In this document: positions 46,210-61,972 of the stretch, piece by piece | Layout: every line of letters begins with the position of its first letter | Position numbering within the stretch: position 1 is the first letter of the stretch | Program-made: the position numbers and the translations under genes | Notes under the pieces: generated by a model | Told to the model about the DNA's origin: nothing | Seen by the model: the letters and a program-made list of their open reading frames with translations, nothing else | The model's database searches: none | From: Citrobacter sp. MGH106 | GTDB lineage: Bacteria > Pseudomonadota > Gammaproteobacteria > Enterobacterales > Enterobacteriaceae | DNA length: 64,000 nt | Direction of reading: 5' to 3' | Assembly: GCF_001037495.1 (NCBI RefSeq) | Contig: NZ_KQ089822.1 | Coordinates: forward strand, 744,001-808,000

Positions 46210-46937
46210 GTAAGCTAATTGTCCCGCAGTGGCCGCTGCCGCAAGGCGTCGCAGCCTGTAGTTCTACACGTATTGGCGGTGTCAGTATGCCGCCTTATGA
46301 TTCGCTGAATCTGGGGGCCCATTGCGGCGATAACCCGGAGCATGTTGAAGAGAACCGCAATTGGCTGTTTGCTGCGGGCAATCTGCCTTCGAAACCCGTC
46401 TGGCTAGAACAGGTTCATGGTAAAGATGTCCTCAAGCTTAGCGGCGGGCCTTACTCTTCAAAGCGTGCAGATGCCTCCTGGAGCAATACGCCAGGCACCG
46501 TATGTGCGGTGATGACGGCGGACTGTTTGCCAGTGCTGTTCTGTAACCGAGCAGGAACGGAAGTCGCGGCGGCCCATGCGGGCTGGCGCGGGCTATGTGC
46601 GGGTGTCCTGGAAGAGACGGTGTCGTGTTTTACTGATAAACCTGAAAACATTATTGCCTGGTTAGGGCCGGCGATTGGCCCGAACGCTTTTGAGGTGGGA
46701 CCAGAAGTCCGCGAAGCGTTTATGGCAATAGATCCGCAAGCGGAAAGCGCATTTCAGGCTCGCGGTGAAAAGTATCTGGCAGATATCTATCAACTAGCGC
46801 GCCAGCGTCTGGCAAATGTCGGGGTTGAGAACCTCTACGGAGGCGACCATTGCACCTTCAGCGAAAGTGAGACTTTCTTCTCTTATCGTCGCGACAATAC
46901 CACGGGTCGTATGGCAAGTTTTATTTGGCTGATATAA
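46206..46937 (+). CDS. pgeF: YfiH / PgeF, polyphenol-oxidase fold protein
   Basis: A 243-aa DUF152 protein. Conserved His/Cys site: EQVHGKDVL, VMTADCLPVLF, AAAHAGWRGLCAGV, and GGDHCTFSESETFFSYRRD. In E. coli it removes L-Ser from wrongly made UDP-MurNAc-L-Ser, editing peptidoglycan precursors. Overlaps rluD by 4 nt and precedes clpB with a sigma-32 promoter between them. Confidence 0.94.
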   Translation: MSKLIVPQWPLPQGVAACSSTRIGGVSMPPYDSLNLGAHCGDNPEHVEENRNWLFAAGNLPSKPVWLEQVHGKDVLKLSGGPYSSKRADASWSNTPGTVCAVMTADCLPVLFCNRAGTEVAAAHAGWRGLCAGVLEETVSCFTDKPENIIAWLGPAIGPNAFEVGPEVREAFMAIDPQAESAFQARGEKYLADIYQLARQRLANVGVENLYGGDHCTFSESETFFSYRRDNTTGRMASFIWLI

Positions 46938-46998
46938 CCTAAAGAATCAAGACGATCCGGTACGCGTAATTTTCTTTTCACATAATTCAGGTCATTCA

Positions 46999-47028
46999 CC
47001 TTGAATAATTGAGGGATGACCTCATTTA
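46999..47028 (+). promoter_or_regulatory. Sigma-32 promoter of clpB
   Basis: CCTTGAA (-35) and CCTCATTTA (-10) separated by 14 nt, matching the RpoH consensus and the known E. coli clpB promoter; about 40 nt before the ATG. Confidence 0.85.
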
Positions 47029-47066
47029 ATCTCCAGTAGCAATTTTGACCTGTTATGGGAGGAGTT

Positions 47067-49640
47067 ATGCGTCTGGATCGTCTTACTAATAAATTCCAGC
47101 TTGCTCTTGCCGATGCCCAGTCACTCGCATTGGGGCACGACAACCAATTCATCGAACCACTTCATCTAATGAGCGCCTTGCTGAATCAGGAAGGGGGATC
47201 GGTACGTCCTTTATTAACGTCTGCTGGCATTAATGCCGGCCAGTTACGTACAGCTATTGATCAGGCGTTGAGCCGTTTACCGCAGGTAGAAGGTACCGGC
47301 GGTGATGTGCAGCCTTCTCAAGAACTGGTGCGTGTACTGAATCTTTGCGACAAGCTGGCGCAAAAGCGTGGGGACAACTTTATTTCGTCAGAACTGTTCG
47401 TTCTGGCGGCGCTTGAGTCGCGCGGTACGCTGACAGATTTATTAAAATCAGCGGGGGCGACGACCGCCAATATCACTCAGGCAATTGAACAGATGCGTGG
47501 AGGTGAAAGCGTGAACGACCAGGGGGCTGAAGACCAACGTCAAGCCTTGAAAAAATATACTGTTGATCTGACCGAACGTGCCGAACAGGGCAAGCTCGAT
47601 CCGGTTATTGGGCGTGATGAAGAAATTCGTCGTACCATTCAGGTACTGCAACGTCGTACTAAAAACAACCCGGTATTAATTGGTGAGCCTGGTGTCGGTA
47701 AGACGGCAATCGTTGAAGGCCTTGCTCAGCGAATCATTAATGGTGAGGTGCCAGAAGGTTTAAAAGGCCGTCGCGTACTGGCGCTGGATATGGGCGCGCT
47801 GGTGGCTGGGGCGAAATATCGTGGTGAGTTTGAAGAACGTCTGAAAGGTGTTCTGAACGATCTTTCGAAACAGGAAGGCAACGTCATTCTGTTTATCGAT
47901 GAATTGCATACTATGGTAGGTGCAGGTAAAGCGGATGGCGCAATGGATGCCGGGAACATGCTGAAACCAGCGCTGGCGCGTGGGGAACTTCACTGCGTGG
48001 GTGCCACGACGCTCGATGAATATCGTCAGTATATCGAAAAAGATGCTGCGCTGGAGCGTCGTTTCCAGAAAGTGTTTGTCGCTGAGCCTTCAGTAGAAGA
48101 CACCATTGCCATTCTGCGTGGTTTGAAAGAACGTTATGAACTGCACCACCACGTGCAGATAACTGACCCGGCAATTGTTGCTGCAGCGACGCTGTCCCAT
48201 CGCTATATCGCTGACCGTCAGTTACCGGATAAAGCCATCGATCTGATCGATGAAGCCGCGTCCAGCATTCGTATGCAGATTGACTCCAAGCCGGAAGAAC
48301 TGGACCGACTCGACCGCCGAATTATCCAGTTGAAACTGGAGCAGCAGGCGTTGATGAAAGAGTCTGATGAGGCGAGCAAGAAACGCCTTGATATGCTCAA
48401 CGAAGAGCTGGACGAGAAAGAACGTCAGTATTCTGAGTTAGAGGAAGAATGGAAAGCGGAAAAAGCGTCACTCTCCGGAACGCAAACCATCAAGGCTGAA
48501 CTGGAGCAGGCGAAAATCGCGATTGAACAGGCTCGTCGTGTTGGCGACCTGGCGCGGATGTCCGAATTACAATACGGTAAAATTCCTGAGCTGGAAAAAC
48601 AGCTGGAAGCAGCCACCCAGTCCGAAGGCAAAACGATGCGTCTGTTGCGTAATAAAGTGACTGATGCGGAAATTGCTGAAGTGCTGGCGCGCTGGACGGG
48701 GATCCCGGTCGCCAGAATGCTGGAAGGTGAACGTGAAAAACTGCTGCGGATGGAGCAGGAACTGCATAGTCGCGTCATTGGGCAGAATGAGGCGGTCGAA
48801 GCTGTTTCTAACGCTATTCGCCGTAGCCGTGCTGGGCTGTCCGATCCTAATCGCCCGATTGGTTCGTTCCTGTTCCTTGGACCAACCGGTGTGGGTAAAA
48901 CTGAACTGTGCAAAGCGCTGGCCAACTTTATGTTCGACAGCGATGACGCAATGGTACGTATCGATATGTCCGAGTTTATGGAGAAACACTCCGTGTCTCG
49001 TCTGGTAGGGGCGCCTCCGGGATATGTCGGTTATGAAGAAGGTGGATACCTGACGGAAGCAGTGCGTCGTCGTCCTTATTCGGTCATTTTGCTGGATGAA
49101 GTTGAAAAAGCGCATCCGGATGTGTTCAATATTCTGCTGCAGGTACTTGATGACGGCCGCCTGACTGACGGGCAGGGGAGAACGGTTGACTTCCGTAATA
49201 CGGTAGTGATTATGACCTCTAACCTCGGTTCAGACTTGATTCAGGAACGTTTCGGTGAACTCGATTACGGCCATATGAAAGATCTGGTGCTGGGAGTTGT
49301 GAGCCAAAACTTCCGTCCGGAATTCATCAACCGTATAGATGAAGTTGTTGTATTCCATCCTCTTGGGGAACAACACATTGCATCTATTGCCCAGATTCAG
49401 TTGCAGCGTCTGTACAAACGTCTGGAAGAACGTGGCTATGAAATCCACATTTCTGATGAGGCGCTTAAACTGCTGAGTGCGAATGGCTACGATCCTGTTT
49501 ACGGGGCGCGTCCATTGAAACGTGCTATTCAGCAGCAGATCGAAAACCCGCTGGCACAGCAAATCCTGTCTGGTGAGCTGATGCCGGGCAAAACGATTCG
49601 CCTGGAAGTGAATGACGATCGTATTGTGGCAGTGCAGTAA
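47067..49640 (+). CDS. clpB: Protein disaggregase ClpB
   Basis: An 857-aa protein starting [20 protein letters not shown], the E. coli length; GGAGG lies before the ATG. N domain 1-145; first AAA+ Walker A GEPGVGKT near 206; middle coiled-coil domain about 410-530; second Walker A GPTGVGKT near 605 and Walker [11 protein letters not shown]. It threads aggregated protein with DnaK-DnaJ-GrpE. A GTG at codon 149 with GGAGG upstream (47511) can give the short ClpB isoform. Heat-induced from the sigma-32 promoter. Confidence 0.98.
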   Translation: MRLDRLTNKFQLALADAQSLALGHDNQFIEPLHLMSALLNQEGGSVRPLLTSAGINAGQLRTAIDQALSRLPQVEGTGGDVQPSQELVRVLNLCDKLAQKRGDNFISSELFVLAALESRGTLTDLLKSAGATTANITQAIEQMRGGESVNDQGAEDQRQALKKYTVDLTERAEQGKLDPVIGRDEEIRRTIQVLQRRTKNNPVLIGEPGVGKTAIVEGLAQRIINGEVPEGLKGRRVLALDMGALVAGAKYRGEFEERLKGVLNDLSKQEGNVILFIDELHTMVGAGKADGAMDAGNMLKPALARGELHCVGATTLDEYRQYIEKDAALERRFQKVFVAEPSVEDTIAILRGLKERYELHHHVQITDPAIVAAATLSHRYIADRQLPDKAIDLIDEAASSIRMQIDSKPEELDRLDRRIIQLKLEQQALMKESDEASKKRLDMLNEELDEKERQYSELEEEWKAEKASLSGTQTIKAELEQAKIAIEQARRVGDLARMSELQYGKIPELEKQLEAATQSEGKTMRLLRNKVTDAEIAEVLARWTGIPVARMLEGEREKLLRMEQELHSRVIGQNEAVEAVSNAIRRSRAGLSDPNRPIGSFLFLGPTGVGKTELCKALANFMFDSDDAMVRIDMSEFMEKHSVSRLVGAPPGYVGYEEGGYLTEAVRRRPYSVILLDEVEKAHPDVFNILLQVLDDGRLTDGQGRTVDFRNTVVIMTSNLGSDLIQERFGELDYGHMKDLVLGVVSQNFRPEFINRIDEVVVFHPLGEQHIASIAQIQLQRLYKRLEERGYEIHISDEALKLLSANGYDPVYGARPLKRAIQQQIENPLAQQILSGELMPGKTIRLEVNDDRIVAVQ
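47511..47513 (+). promoter_or_regulatory. Internal translation start of short ClpB
   Basis: GTG at codon 149 of clpB, preceded by GGAGGTGAAAGC. E. coli ClpB95 versus ClpB80 uses the equivalent site; the isoform lacks the N domain. Confidence 0.8.
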
Positions 49641-49652
49641 GCCGCAAAACAT

Positions 49653-49683
49653 CAAAAACGGGTCCGTCAGGACCCGTTTTTGT
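49653..49683 (+). terminator. Terminator of clpB
   Basis: Stem AAAAACGGGTCC / GGACCCGTTTTT with a short loop (GTCA) and a T-run. Confidence 0.92.
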
Positions 49684-49764
49684 TTAAAAAGAAGGCTCTA
49701 ATGGGTTTGTATCACATATATTGATTGAAAAGTAATCGATTGATAGGTTTTTTATATTTTTAAC

Positions 49765-49792
49765 TTGTCAGCCTGAAATAACTCCCTATAAT
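49765..49792 (+). promoter_or_regulatory. rrn P1 promoter
   Basis: TTGTCA (-35) and TATAAT (-10) with 16-bp spacing, followed by GCGCC, the GC-rich discriminator of stringently controlled rRNA promoters. The AT-rich upstream tract (49720-49764) fits an UP element. Confidence 0.9.
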
Positions 49793-49883
49793 GCGCCTCC
49801 ACTGACACGGAACAACGGGCTACAGGCCGCCGGGTCAGCGGGGTTCCACTGAGAACTTCGCGGAGAAAAGCAAAAATAAATGC

Positions 49884-49911
49884 TTGACTCTGAATGAGGA
49901 AAACGTATTAT
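49884..49911 (+). promoter_or_regulatory. rrn P2 promoter
   Basis: TTGACT (-35) and TATTAT (-10) with 16-bp spacing, about 180 nt before the 16S rRNA. Confidence 0.88.
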
Positions 49912-49949
49912 ACGGGACCTCGCGACAGAGCGCTAAAGCGCGTCGCAAC

Positions 49950-49961
49950 TGCTCTTTAACA
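49950..49961 (+). promoter_or_regulatory. boxA antitermination signal of the rRNA leader
   Basis: TGCTCTTTAACA, the Nus-factor boxA, in the 16S leader. A second copy (TGCTCTTTAAAAA) begins at 51866 in the spacer before 23S. Confidence 0.85.
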
Positions 49962-50089
49962 ATTTATCAGACAATCTGTGTGGGCACTCAATGATACGGA
50001 TTCTTAACGTCGCAAGACGAAAAATGAATACCAAGTCTCTGAGTGAACACGTAATTCATTACGAAGTTTAATTCACGAGCATCAAACTT

Positions 50090-51631
<1,542 letters not shown>

Positions 51632-51716
51632 CCTTAAAGAACCTTTCTTTGTAGTGTCCACACAGATTGTCTGATGAAAAGTAAATAGCAAGGCGTCTTG
51701 CGATTGAGACTTACAC

Positions 51717-51792
51717 GTCCCCTTCGTCTAGAGGCCCAGGACACCGCCCTTTCACGGCGGTAACAGGGGTTCGAATCCCCTAGGGGACGCCA
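51717..51792 (+). tRNA. gltW: tRNA-Glu (TTC)
   Basis: A 76-nt gene in the 16S-23S spacer, from GTCCCCTTCGTCTAG to the encoded CCA, with anticodon TTC in CCCTTTCACGG and T-loop GGTTCGAATCC. Spacer tRNA-Glu is standard for rrnG. Confidence 0.98.
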
Positions 51793-52009
51793 CTTGCTGG
51801 TTCGTGAGTGAAAGTCACCGGCCGTTATATCTCAAAACTCATCTTCGGGTGACGTTTGAGATATTTGCTCTTTAAAAATCTGGATCAAGCTGAAAATTGA
51901 AACGACACACTGTGTCTGTTCTCCGTAATAAGAACAGATAAATGGTGTGTTCGAGTCTCTCAAATTTTCGCAACACGATGGTGTTTTACGAAACATCTTC
52001 GGGTTGTGA

Positions 52010-54915
<2,906 letters not shown>

Positions 54916-55004
54916 ACAACGCCGAAGCTGTTTTGGCGAAGAGACGAAATTTCAGCTTGATACAGATTAAATTGACATGCGAAAGCGTGTTGATAAACAG
55001 AATT

Positions 55005-55124
55005 TGCCTGGCGGCTGTAGCGCGGTGGTCCCACCTGACCCCATGCCGAACTCAGAAGTGAAACGCCGTAGCGCCGATGGTAGTGTGGGGTCTCCCCATG
55101 CGAGAGTAGGGAACTGCCAGGCAT
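55005..55124 (+). rRNA. rrfG: 5S ribosomal RNA
   Basis: 120 nt from TGCCTGGCGGC to ACTGCCAGGCAT, with the pairing ends of helix I visible. Last gene of the operon. Confidence 0.97.
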
Positions 55125-55137
55125 CAAACCAGTGAAG

Positions 55138-55167
55138 AAGCCCATCCTGCCGGATGGGCTTTTTTGC
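55138..55167 (+). terminator. Terminator of the rRNA operon
   Basis: Stem AGCCCATCC / GGATGGGCT with loop TGCC and a T-run, 14 nt after 5S. The 55168-55374 gap before kgtP is AT-rich with nothing else I can name. Confidence 0.92.
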
Positions 55168-55374
55168 GTCTGCGGACTGCAGGTCTGACAAGCGTAGTTC
55201 TATCAGACTCAGGCTTCTTACCCTCCATCATATAAATCTGATTCCTTTCTCTGCTAATTAAAATCGTGATCTAACTCTCGCAATGATGCATAACAATTAT
55301 GTAACATATTTTTTACTAAAAACGCGATGCATCATTGTAAGATTCAACAGATCCTTGGCAGGGGCACAATTCTA

Positions 55375-56673
55375 ATGGCTGATAGCAGTGTAACTGAGAA
55401 TGGGGCGCTGACCGACAGCGATACCCGTCGTCGTATATGGGCAATTGTAGGGGCGTCATCAGGGAATCTTGTCGAATGGTTTGATTTTTACATCTATTCT
55501 TTCTGTTCTCTTTATTTTGCTCATATCTTTTTTCCTTCCGGAAATACCACAACACAACTCCTACAAACCGCCGGCGTTTTTGCTGCGGGCTTCCTGATGC
55601 GGCCGATAGGCGGATGGCTTTTTGGCCGGATCGCAGATAAACATGGGCGTAAAAAATCCATGCTGTTGTCAGTGTGCATGATGTGTATGGGGTCGTTGGT
55701 GATCGCTTGTCTGCCGGGGTATGAAACTATCGGTACATGGGCACCCGCACTGCTGTTGCTTGCCAGATTATTCCAGGGACTGTCGGTTGGTGGAGAGTAT
55801 GGAACTAGCGCAACCTACATGAGTGAGGTGGCCGTTGAAGGTAAGAAAGGATTTTATGCTTCATTCCAGTACGTTACGTTGATAGGCGGACAATTACTGG
55901 CATTACTGGTTGTGGTGATACTGCAGCAAACGTTAGAAGACTCTGCACTCAGAGCGTGGGGATGGCGTATCCCATTTGCGCTGGGGGCAGTACTGGCGAT
56001 TGTCGCATTATGGTTACGTCGTCAGTTGGATGAAACATCGAAACAGGATGTTCGTGCGTTGAAAGAAGCGGGCTCCCTGAAAGGATTATGGCGCAACCGT
56101 AAAGCTTTTATTATGGTGCTTGGCTTTACCGCCGCTGGCTCACTTTGCTTTTATACGTTTACTACCTATATGCAAAAATACCTGGTAAATACAGCAGGTA
56201 TGCATGCCAATGTAGCCAGCGGTATTATGACAGCAGCGCTGTGTATCTTTATGCTGGTGCAACCGTTATTTGGTGCTTTGTCAGATAAAATTGGTCGACG
56301 TACTTCGATGTTGTGCTTTGGGGTGCTGGCTACGCTGTTCACCGTTCCTATTTTGTCGGCGCTACAGAATGTGACGTCTCCATTTATGGCATTTGGTCTG
56401 GTGATGTGTGCTTTGTTAATTGTGAGTTTTTACACTTCTATCAGTGGGATCCTGAAGGCCGAAATGTTCCCGGCACAAGTTCGTGCTCTAGGGGTTGGGT
56501 TATCTTATGCAGTGGCAAATGCGTTGTTTGGTGGTTCTGCGGAATATGTTGCGCTGTCGCTAAAATCGGTCGGGATGGAAACGACATTCTTCTGGTACGT
56601 TACCGCTATGGCGGTGGTCGCTTTTTTTGTCTCGCTAATGCTACACCGTAAAGGGAAAGGGCTGCGCCTCTAG
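55375..56673 (+). CDS. kgtP: Alpha-ketoglutarate permease KgtP
   Basis: A 432-aa MFS proton symporter starting [16 protein letters not shown]; the longer in-frame start adds an unconserved 16 residues. Twelve membrane helices and the loop-2 motif [13 protein letters not shown] are evident. It imports 2-oxoglutarate. Convergent with yfiM, overlapping it by 4 nt. Confidence 0.96.
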   Translation: MADSSVTENGALTDSDTRRRIWAIVGASSGNLVEWFDFYIYSFCSLYFAHIFFPSGNTTTQLLQTAGVFAAGFLMRPIGGWLFGRIADKHGRKKSMLLSVCMMCMGSLVIACLPGYETIGTWAPALLLLARLFQGLSVGGEYGTSATYMSEVAVEGKKGFYASFQYVTLIGGQLLALLVVVILQQTLEDSALRAWGWRIPFALGAVLAIVALWLRRQLDETSKQDVRALKEAGSLKGLWRNRKAFIMVLGFTAAGSLCFYTFTTYMQKYLVNTAGMHANVASGIMTAALCIFMLVQPLFGALSDKIGRRTSMLCFGVLATLFTVPILSALQNVTSPFMAFGLVMCALLIVSFYTSISGILKAEMFPAQVRALGVGLSYAVANALFGGSAEYVALSLKSVGMETTFFWYVTAMAVVAFFVSLMLHRKGKGLRL

Positions 56674-56993
56674 CGATGGGTCATTTGCCAGACAGCGTAG
56701 CCGGTGGATGCTCCGGCTATATCCCAGGCAAAATCTTTCCAACTCCAGCCGCTTCCTGAGGGGCGGCTGTCCAACAGTTCTTTTGATGCACCGAGGCTGA
56801 CTGAGAACATAAAACCGATAGCAGCGCTGCGGTCGTTACTATTTCCCTGGTGCTGCGCATACTCGTTTCCGGCTGCAGCCAGCATGGCGGAGGCAATAAA
56901 GTGTTGGGCTTTGTCTTGTCCACTCCAGCTATCGTTCGCCATATGGCTACAGCCAGAAAGTGTCAGGATATAGGCAAGGATAAACAGGCGCAC
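56670..56993 (-). CDS. yfiM: YfiM lipoprotein
   Basis: A 107-aa protein from the GTG at 56993 with GGAGG upstream, the E. coli length. Lipobox LSGC (Cys15), then [20 protein letters not shown] and a DUF2279-like hydrophobic C-terminus. Function unknown. Lies between kgtP (convergent) and pssA. Confidence 0.9.
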   Translation of the reverse strand: MRLFILAYILTLSGCSHMANDSWSGQDKAQHFIASAMLAAAGNEYAQHQGNSNDRSAAIGFMFSVSLGASKELLDSRPSGSGWSWKDFAWDIAGASTGYAVWQMTHR

Positions 56994-57008
56994 CGTTACC
57001 TCCACAGG

Positions 57009-57037
57009 AAAAACCCCGTCACTGGACGGGGTTTTGG
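57009..57037 (-). terminator. Terminator of pssA
   Basis: Stem AAAACCCCGTC / GACGGGGTTTT with a short loop (CAGT) and T-run on the minus strand. The pssA stop codon is directly upstream. It lies in the short leader of yfiM. Confidence 0.9.
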
Positions 57038-58393
57038 TTACAGAATACGGCTGATTAATCTGTCGATTCGAATACGGCGTAGTCGACGGATAAGCTTACG
57101 TACTTTTACCGGATAGTCGGCAATACTCTGTAAGTCGCGATAGTGTTTAACGACGGTAGTATGCGTACGGATGAGCTCAAGCTCTTTTTCGCGCTGAAGG
57201 GTTAGCTCCTGCTTAGGATCGTGGATAAGAATGGCATTTTCCAGATCCAGGCGCCAGGCTCGGGGGTTAAGGTTGTTGCCGGTTAGCAACATCCATTTGT
57301 CATCAACCCACATACCCTTCAGATGATAGGTATTGTCATCATCTTTCCATAAGCGAACGACTAGCTGATCGGTATTAACGTAATACTGTAGACGGCTCAG
57401 GAAGCGGCGCAGGTTAATTTCATAAAGGTAGGGAAGTGCCCCGATGATCTTAAACGGCTCATTTTCAGGTATGAAAAAGTCGTTGGCGGTTTTATCGCCC
57501 ACGATGATTTCTACTTTTTTCCCTTCCCGTAGTAGCTGGATGATATTGCGAACCAGCACAGCAGGCAGGTTGAAATAAGGGGTGCAGATCGTAAGCTTTT
57601 GCTCCGCACAAGGCATGAGATGGAAAATGGTCTTATTTAGCAGACTGGATTTTCCTAGCCCAACCAGAGGAGTAACAGAAAGCTGTTCGTTATCAGCATT
57701 CCCCTGGAAATGGAACGAGGCATCACGCAGTTCCTGACGGTACAGACGGATGTCGTTTTTAATTTCCGGGCTTTTAGGACGATGGATATCATCAAGGCGA
57801 TTAACACCGCGACCGTTCATCAGGTTCTGCGTTACCCAGTCGAACATGATATCGGCCATTTGCGCGTTGCGAATCAGCTGGTAGCGGTCATAGCGGTATT
57901 TATCATGCTGGTGCAAGTAAACATCGTTCAGGCTTGCTCCGCTATACAGGACGCTATCATCGATGATAAAGCCTTTGAAGTGCAGGACGCCAAGCGCTTC
58001 ACGAGTATTAATCGGTACGCCGTAGACCGGAATATCGATCCCTGGGTTTTCTTGCGCCATTCGGCAATACCAGTCAGCGTTGGTATTGGAGGCCGCAGCG
58101 CCAATACGCCCTCGCTGGGCACGATGCCAGTCAACAAGTACCCGAATATCCAGTTCGGGACGCTGCCGCTTAGCCGCATAGAGCGCGTCGAGTATGCCTT
58201 TGCCACCGTCATCCTGCTCCAGGTACAGAGCTATGATGCAGATCCGTTGCGTCGCGCTGGCTATTTTCTCCAGCAGAGTCTCCCTGAAATTAGCGGGAGC
58301 ATAAAAGAAATCTACATCATCAACTGACTGAGAAATCTTAGGTAGTTGGGCAAGGTGTTGTTGATGTTTATTACGCTTAAATTTTGACAACAT
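57038..58393 (-). CDS. pssA: Phosphatidylserine synthase PssA
   Basis: A 451-aa phospholipase-D-family enzyme starting [20 protein letters not shown]. Two HKD motifs are present: HFKGFIIDD near residue 138 and HLKGMWVDD near 357. It joins CDP-diacylglycerol and serine on the way to phosphatidylethanolamine. The basic N- and C-termini fit ribosome- and membrane-surface association. A preceding GTG is a weaker start. Confidence 0.96.
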   Translation of the reverse strand: MLSKFKRNKHQQHLAQLPKISQSVDDVDFFYAPANFRETLLEKIASATQRICIIALYLEQDDGGKGILDALYAAKRQRPELDIRVLVDWHRAQRGRIGAAASNTNADWYCRMAQENPGIDIPVYGVPINTREALGVLHFKGFIIDDSVLYSGASLNDVYLHQHDKYRYDRYQLIRNAQMADIMFDWVTQNLMNGRGVNRLDDIHRPKSPEIKNDIRLYRQELRDASFHFQGNADNEQLSVTPLVGLGKSSLLNKTIFHLMPCAEQKLTICTPYFNLPAVLVRNIIQLLREGKKVEIIVGDKTANDFFIPENEPFKIIGALPYLYEINLRRFLSRLQYYVNTDQLVVRLWKDDDNTYHLKGMWVDDKWMLLTGNNLNPRAWRLDLENAILIHDPKQELTLQREKELELIRTHTTVVKHYRDLQSIADYPVKVRKLIRRLRRIRIDRLISRIL

Positions 58394-58507
58394 CACAGTG
58401 CATTTCTTCTCTGTTCATTGAAGGGTCCTCTGTGCTATGCAGACGACATAAGCGAGCAATGATACCACCAGTACCCATTAATGTGGTCAACATTTCCAGT
58501 ACCTTAC

Positions 58508-61168
58508 TCACGATTCCTCAAATTGGGCCAGATTAAGCGTTAGCCCAACAATCCCCTCTTCGAGCTGGACGTCAACATCAAACCCGAGCTTCCGGGCCAG
58601 GGCGACCATCCCACGATTGTTTGGCATCGTAATACCATTCAGGCGCCTGAGTCCGTGATCTCGGGTATACGTAATTAACTTTTCCATCAATCGACGGCCG
58701 AGTCCCAGTCCTTTGAGATCGGATCGAACCAGTACAGCAAACTCTGCATCTACGTTATCAGGATCCGAGATAGCTCGCGTAACACCGAGGATCTCTTCAT
58801 GGTTATCTCGACAACGTACGGCGACAAAGGCCATTTCCCGATCGTAGTCGATCTGCGTCATATTGGCTAAATCTTCATGGGTAAATTCGTTGATCTCACT
58901 GAAGTAGCGGTAATAAAGATCTTCTTTCGTTACCTGTGAAATGAACTGCTGCAGTTGAGGCTCATCCTCCGGCAAAATAGGGCGGAACAGGCAGCGTTCG
59001 CCGTTTTTCATCTCAACCCACTCTTCCAGTTGATGGGGGTAGGGGCGTACAGCCAGTCTGCTTTCGTTGTCGCCAGTGAAAGGGGCAATATCCAGCGTGA
59101 CGTCCAGTGCAGTAAATTCACCGGCAGAGGCCAGAAGCGGATGGATATCCAGACGCTGAATCTCCGGACAGTCGACGATCAGGTTGGATACCTGGACCAG
59201 AAGCTGACTTAAACCGGCGATATCTAATGGTCGTAGTGCGCTGCGGGCGCGGATCTTTTTATTTTTGATCCCCTGAATCACCAGATAACGTGCCAGATTC
59301 ATGTTCAATGGCGGTAATGCCACCACGGCTTGTTCTTCAGGCCTCCACTCAACTCCACCTTCGCCCAGCATAATCAATGGCCCAAATACCGGATCGTGTT
59401 CAACAACTACGCGAAGCTCCTGAGCACCAGCGCGGTTGGCCATACTTTGTACCAATAAACCGTGGATACGCGCCTGCGGCCAGGCCATTTTCACCCGATC
59501 AAAAATCGCATTAGCGGCCTGCTGCACCTCTGTTGCTGTACGCAGATATAACATTACCCCCTGAACTTCCGATTTATGCGGAATATCAGGGGAACGCAGT
59601 TTTAATGCCACCGGGTAGCCGATTTGTTCTGCGATGTGCACGGCCTCTGCGCTGTCACTGGCAATCCAGGTCGGCAGTGTGTGTAAGCCATAGGCTTGCA
59701 AAATTGGCTGTACTTCATGTGTATCGAGAGATGTCGCCCCGTCAGCAATCGCCCGCTGCAAAAGATTATGTGCTTCGGCGGTATTGGCGGTCAGGCTGTC
59801 GGGCAACGCCGGTGTTTCTCGCAATTGCTTCTGGTTACGCCGATACTCGACCATATGCATAAACGCGGTGATGGTTCCCTCCGGTGTGCGATAGGTGGGT
59901 AATCCAGCCTCACTAAACAGCCTGCGTGCCTCCTGGGATGAAAATTCTCCGCACCAGTTCGTCAGCAAGGAAATGAATTTCCCTCTGGGGTGGTGTTTAA
60001 CTGCTTCGATCAGTGCATGTGCGCTCTCGGTGCCTGGAGCCGCAGCGCTGGGCGAGTGAATCACCATCAGGGCGTCGAAATCCTGGCTGGAGAGTAAAAT
60101 ATCCAGTGTTTTGATGTAGTGTTCGCTGCTGGCGTCGTCACGCAGATCCAGTGGATTTGCGATATCAACATGGAGAGGTAAGGCATCGCGTAATTTCTGA
60201 CAGGTCTCTTCACTCAGCGTGGCCAGCTTGCCGTTTCGTGACCACAACTCATCTAATGCCAGAGCAGCGGGAGCGGCACCGTTGCTGATAATCATTAACC
60301 TGTCGCCCCGTAGCGGGCGCATATGGCTCAGGGTTTCTACCGCAGAAAAAAGCTCGTGAGTATCCTGTACGCGTAACAGACCGGCACGCTGGATGGCGGC
60401 ATCCCAGGCAGGGTCCATTCCCGCACTGGTATGAAGTAAACGCTGGGCTGCCGGACTTCGACCGCTTTTAATCACCAAAATAGGTTTATTACGCGATGCG
60501 CTACGTGCCGCAGAGACAAAGCGTCGGGCATCACTCAAATGTTCGAGATAGAGCAGAATTGCGCTGGTTTTACTGTCACGGGCCAGGTAATCAAGTAGCT
60601 CATCAACGTCGATATCCAGGCTGTCGCCAAGCGCGATGAAATAGGAAAATCCCATTTCCCGCTGCTGCGCCCAGTCGAGAATAGTGTTGGATACGGCAGC
60701 AGACTGAGAGATAAATGCAAGCTTACCGCGCTTAATCGGTACCGGTGAAAAACTGGCGTTGAGTCCCTGCCAGGGGGCGAGAAGTCCCAAACTGTTGGGA
60801 CCGAGCAGACGTATTCTATGGCGTGATGCGCAAGCTAACAGTTCAGCGTGCTGTGCTGCGGGCGCCGAGAGAATAATGCAGGTTTTACAGCCTTTTTCAC
60901 CTAACGCTTCAAGCAATGCCAGATTGCGGCTCGCATTGGTGCACAAAACGGCAAGATCGGGAGTAAAAGGCAGGCTGGCGATATCGGGCCAGGCAAGAAC
61001 ACCTAAAACCGCTTTCCAGGCAGGTGTCACCGGTAAAACCGGCCCATTGAAACCCCCAGCCAGTAAGTTACGCATCATCAGGTAACCTGCTCGATTGGGT
61101 TTCATTGATGCCCCAATCACCGCAATGGATTTCGGTCGCAGTAGCGCTTCCAGACCACGTTGACTCAT
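58508..61168 (-). CDS. patZ: Protein lysine acetyltransferase PatZ (Pka)
   Basis: An 886-aa protein, E. coli length. The N-terminal 700 residues are an NDP-forming acyl-CoA-synthetase-like domain (CoA-binding IAVIGASMKPNRAGYLM; ATP-grasp LKLRSPDIPHKSEVQGVM) that senses but does not make acetyl-CoA. The C-terminal GNAT domain has LKGLGLGRRLMEKLI. It acetylates Acs and other proteins; its E. coli gene is CRP-regulated. tapT lies just upstream, 37 nt away. Confidence 0.96.
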   Translation of the reverse strand: MSQRGLEALLRPKSIAVIGASMKPNRAGYLMMRNLLAGGFNGPVLPVTPAWKAVLGVLAWPDIASLPFTPDLAVLCTNASRNLALLEALGEKGCKTCIILSAPAAQHAELLACASRHRIRLLGPNSLGLLAPWQGLNASFSPVPIKRGKLAFISQSAAVSNTILDWAQQREMGFSYFIALGDSLDIDVDELLDYLARDSKTSAILLYLEHLSDARRFVSAARSASRNKPILVIKSGRSPAAQRLLHTSAGMDPAWDAAIQRAGLLRVQDTHELFSAVETLSHMRPLRGDRLMIISNGAAPAALALDELWSRNGKLATLSEETCQKLRDALPLHVDIANPLDLRDDASSEHYIKTLDILLSSQDFDALMVIHSPSAAAPGTESAHALIEAVKHHPRGKFISLLTNWCGEFSSQEARRLFSEAGLPTYRTPEGTITAFMHMVEYRRNQKQLRETPALPDSLTANTAEAHNLLQRAIADGATSLDTHEVQPILQAYGLHTLPTWIASDSAEAVHIAEQIGYPVALKLRSPDIPHKSEVQGVMLYLRTATEVQQAANAIFDRVKMAWPQARIHGLLVQSMANRAGAQELRVVVEHDPVFGPLIMLGEGGVEWRPEEQAVVALPPLNMNLARYLVIQGIKNKKIRARSALRPLDIAGLSQLLVQVSNLIVDCPEIQRLDIHPLLASAGEFTALDVTLDIAPFTGDNESRLAVRPYPHQLEEWVEMKNGERCLFRPILPEDEPQLQQFISQVTKEDLYYRYFSEINEFTHEDLANMTQIDYDREMAFVAVRCRDNHEEILGVTRAISDPDNVDAEFAVLVRSDLKGLGLGRRLMEKLITYTRDHGLRRLNGITMPNNRGMVALARKLGFDVDVQLEEGIVGLTLNLAQFEES

Positions 61169-61204
61169 ATCGGCTTCCTTAATGACACCAGTGACCGAAT
61201 GATT

Positions 61205-61903
61205 TTAAACGCTTTCTGCTGAATCTGCTGTGACGCTTCCCTGATGTTGAGTTTTTCCTGCCAGATAGCGTGTTTTAAAGCGTGTGAAGTGCCCACCTAA
61301 TGCTTCTGCTGCTTGCCTGTCACCAGCCAGATCCAGTAAGGCTATCGCCACTTCGGCAGTGCAATACTGCCCCTCAGCATGCGCTTCGCGCAGATGGTAG
61401 GCGGAAAGGCGCGATAAATCGACGGAAATCACCGGCAGGTTATCCAGGTACGGACTTTTACGGAACATCTTGCGCGCTTCCGGCCAGGTACCATCGAGCA
61501 TAATAAACAACGGCGGTTTATCTGCTGGTGGCGTGAAAATTACTTCACGTTCCTCACCTGCATATGAAGCGGGGAACACTACCATGGGGTGATAATCTGG
61601 ATTTCGTGCCAGCTCAAGTAATGCCTGCGGCGGTTCGGTTCGTGACCACTGAAAGGCAACGGTATCTGGCAAAATATCGGCAATTAAACGCCCCGTATTG
61701 CTGGGCTTCATAGGTTCGGTATCAAACATCACCAGACAAAAGCGACTTTTTGCCTGAGAGGGCGCGAGCGTTTCGCAAAGGCAGAGCTTTAGTGGCAGCA
61801 GGCAACGCTGGCAGCGACGGATGCGATTACCTCTGGCAAGAAAAGGGCGCGTGGCGCGCGCAAGGCGCTCGGCACGTAACTGAAGAACGGCGTTATCTGT
61901 CAT
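61205..61903 (-). CDS. tapT: tRNA-uridine aminocarboxypropyltransferase TapT (YfiP)
   Basis: A 232-aa DTW-domain protein. The N-terminal zinc-type cluster RCQRCLLPLKLCLCE and the DTW motif (LDGTWPEARKM) are present, as is the SAM-binding segment RLSAYHLREAHAEGQYCTAE. It adds acp3U at position 47 of some tRNAs. Sits between patZ and trxC on the same strand; the three may share transcription. Confidence 0.95.
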   Translation of the reverse strand: MTDNAVLQLRAERLARATRPFLARGNRIRRCQRCLLPLKLCLCETLAPSQAKSRFCLVMFDTEPMKPSNTGRLIADILPDTVAFQWSRTEPPQALLELARNPDYHPMVVFPASYAGEEREVIFTPPADKPPLFIMLDGTWPEARKMFRKSPYLDNLPVISVDLSRLSAYHLREAHAEGQYCTAEVAIALLDLAGDRQAAEALGGHFTRFKTRYLAGKTQHQGSVTADSAESV

Positions 61904-61972
61904 GGGGAAGCACGTTGAAAAACGTTATTGTCGCAGAGGACAAAACGGGGCACAAGACGTGCCCCGGATAGA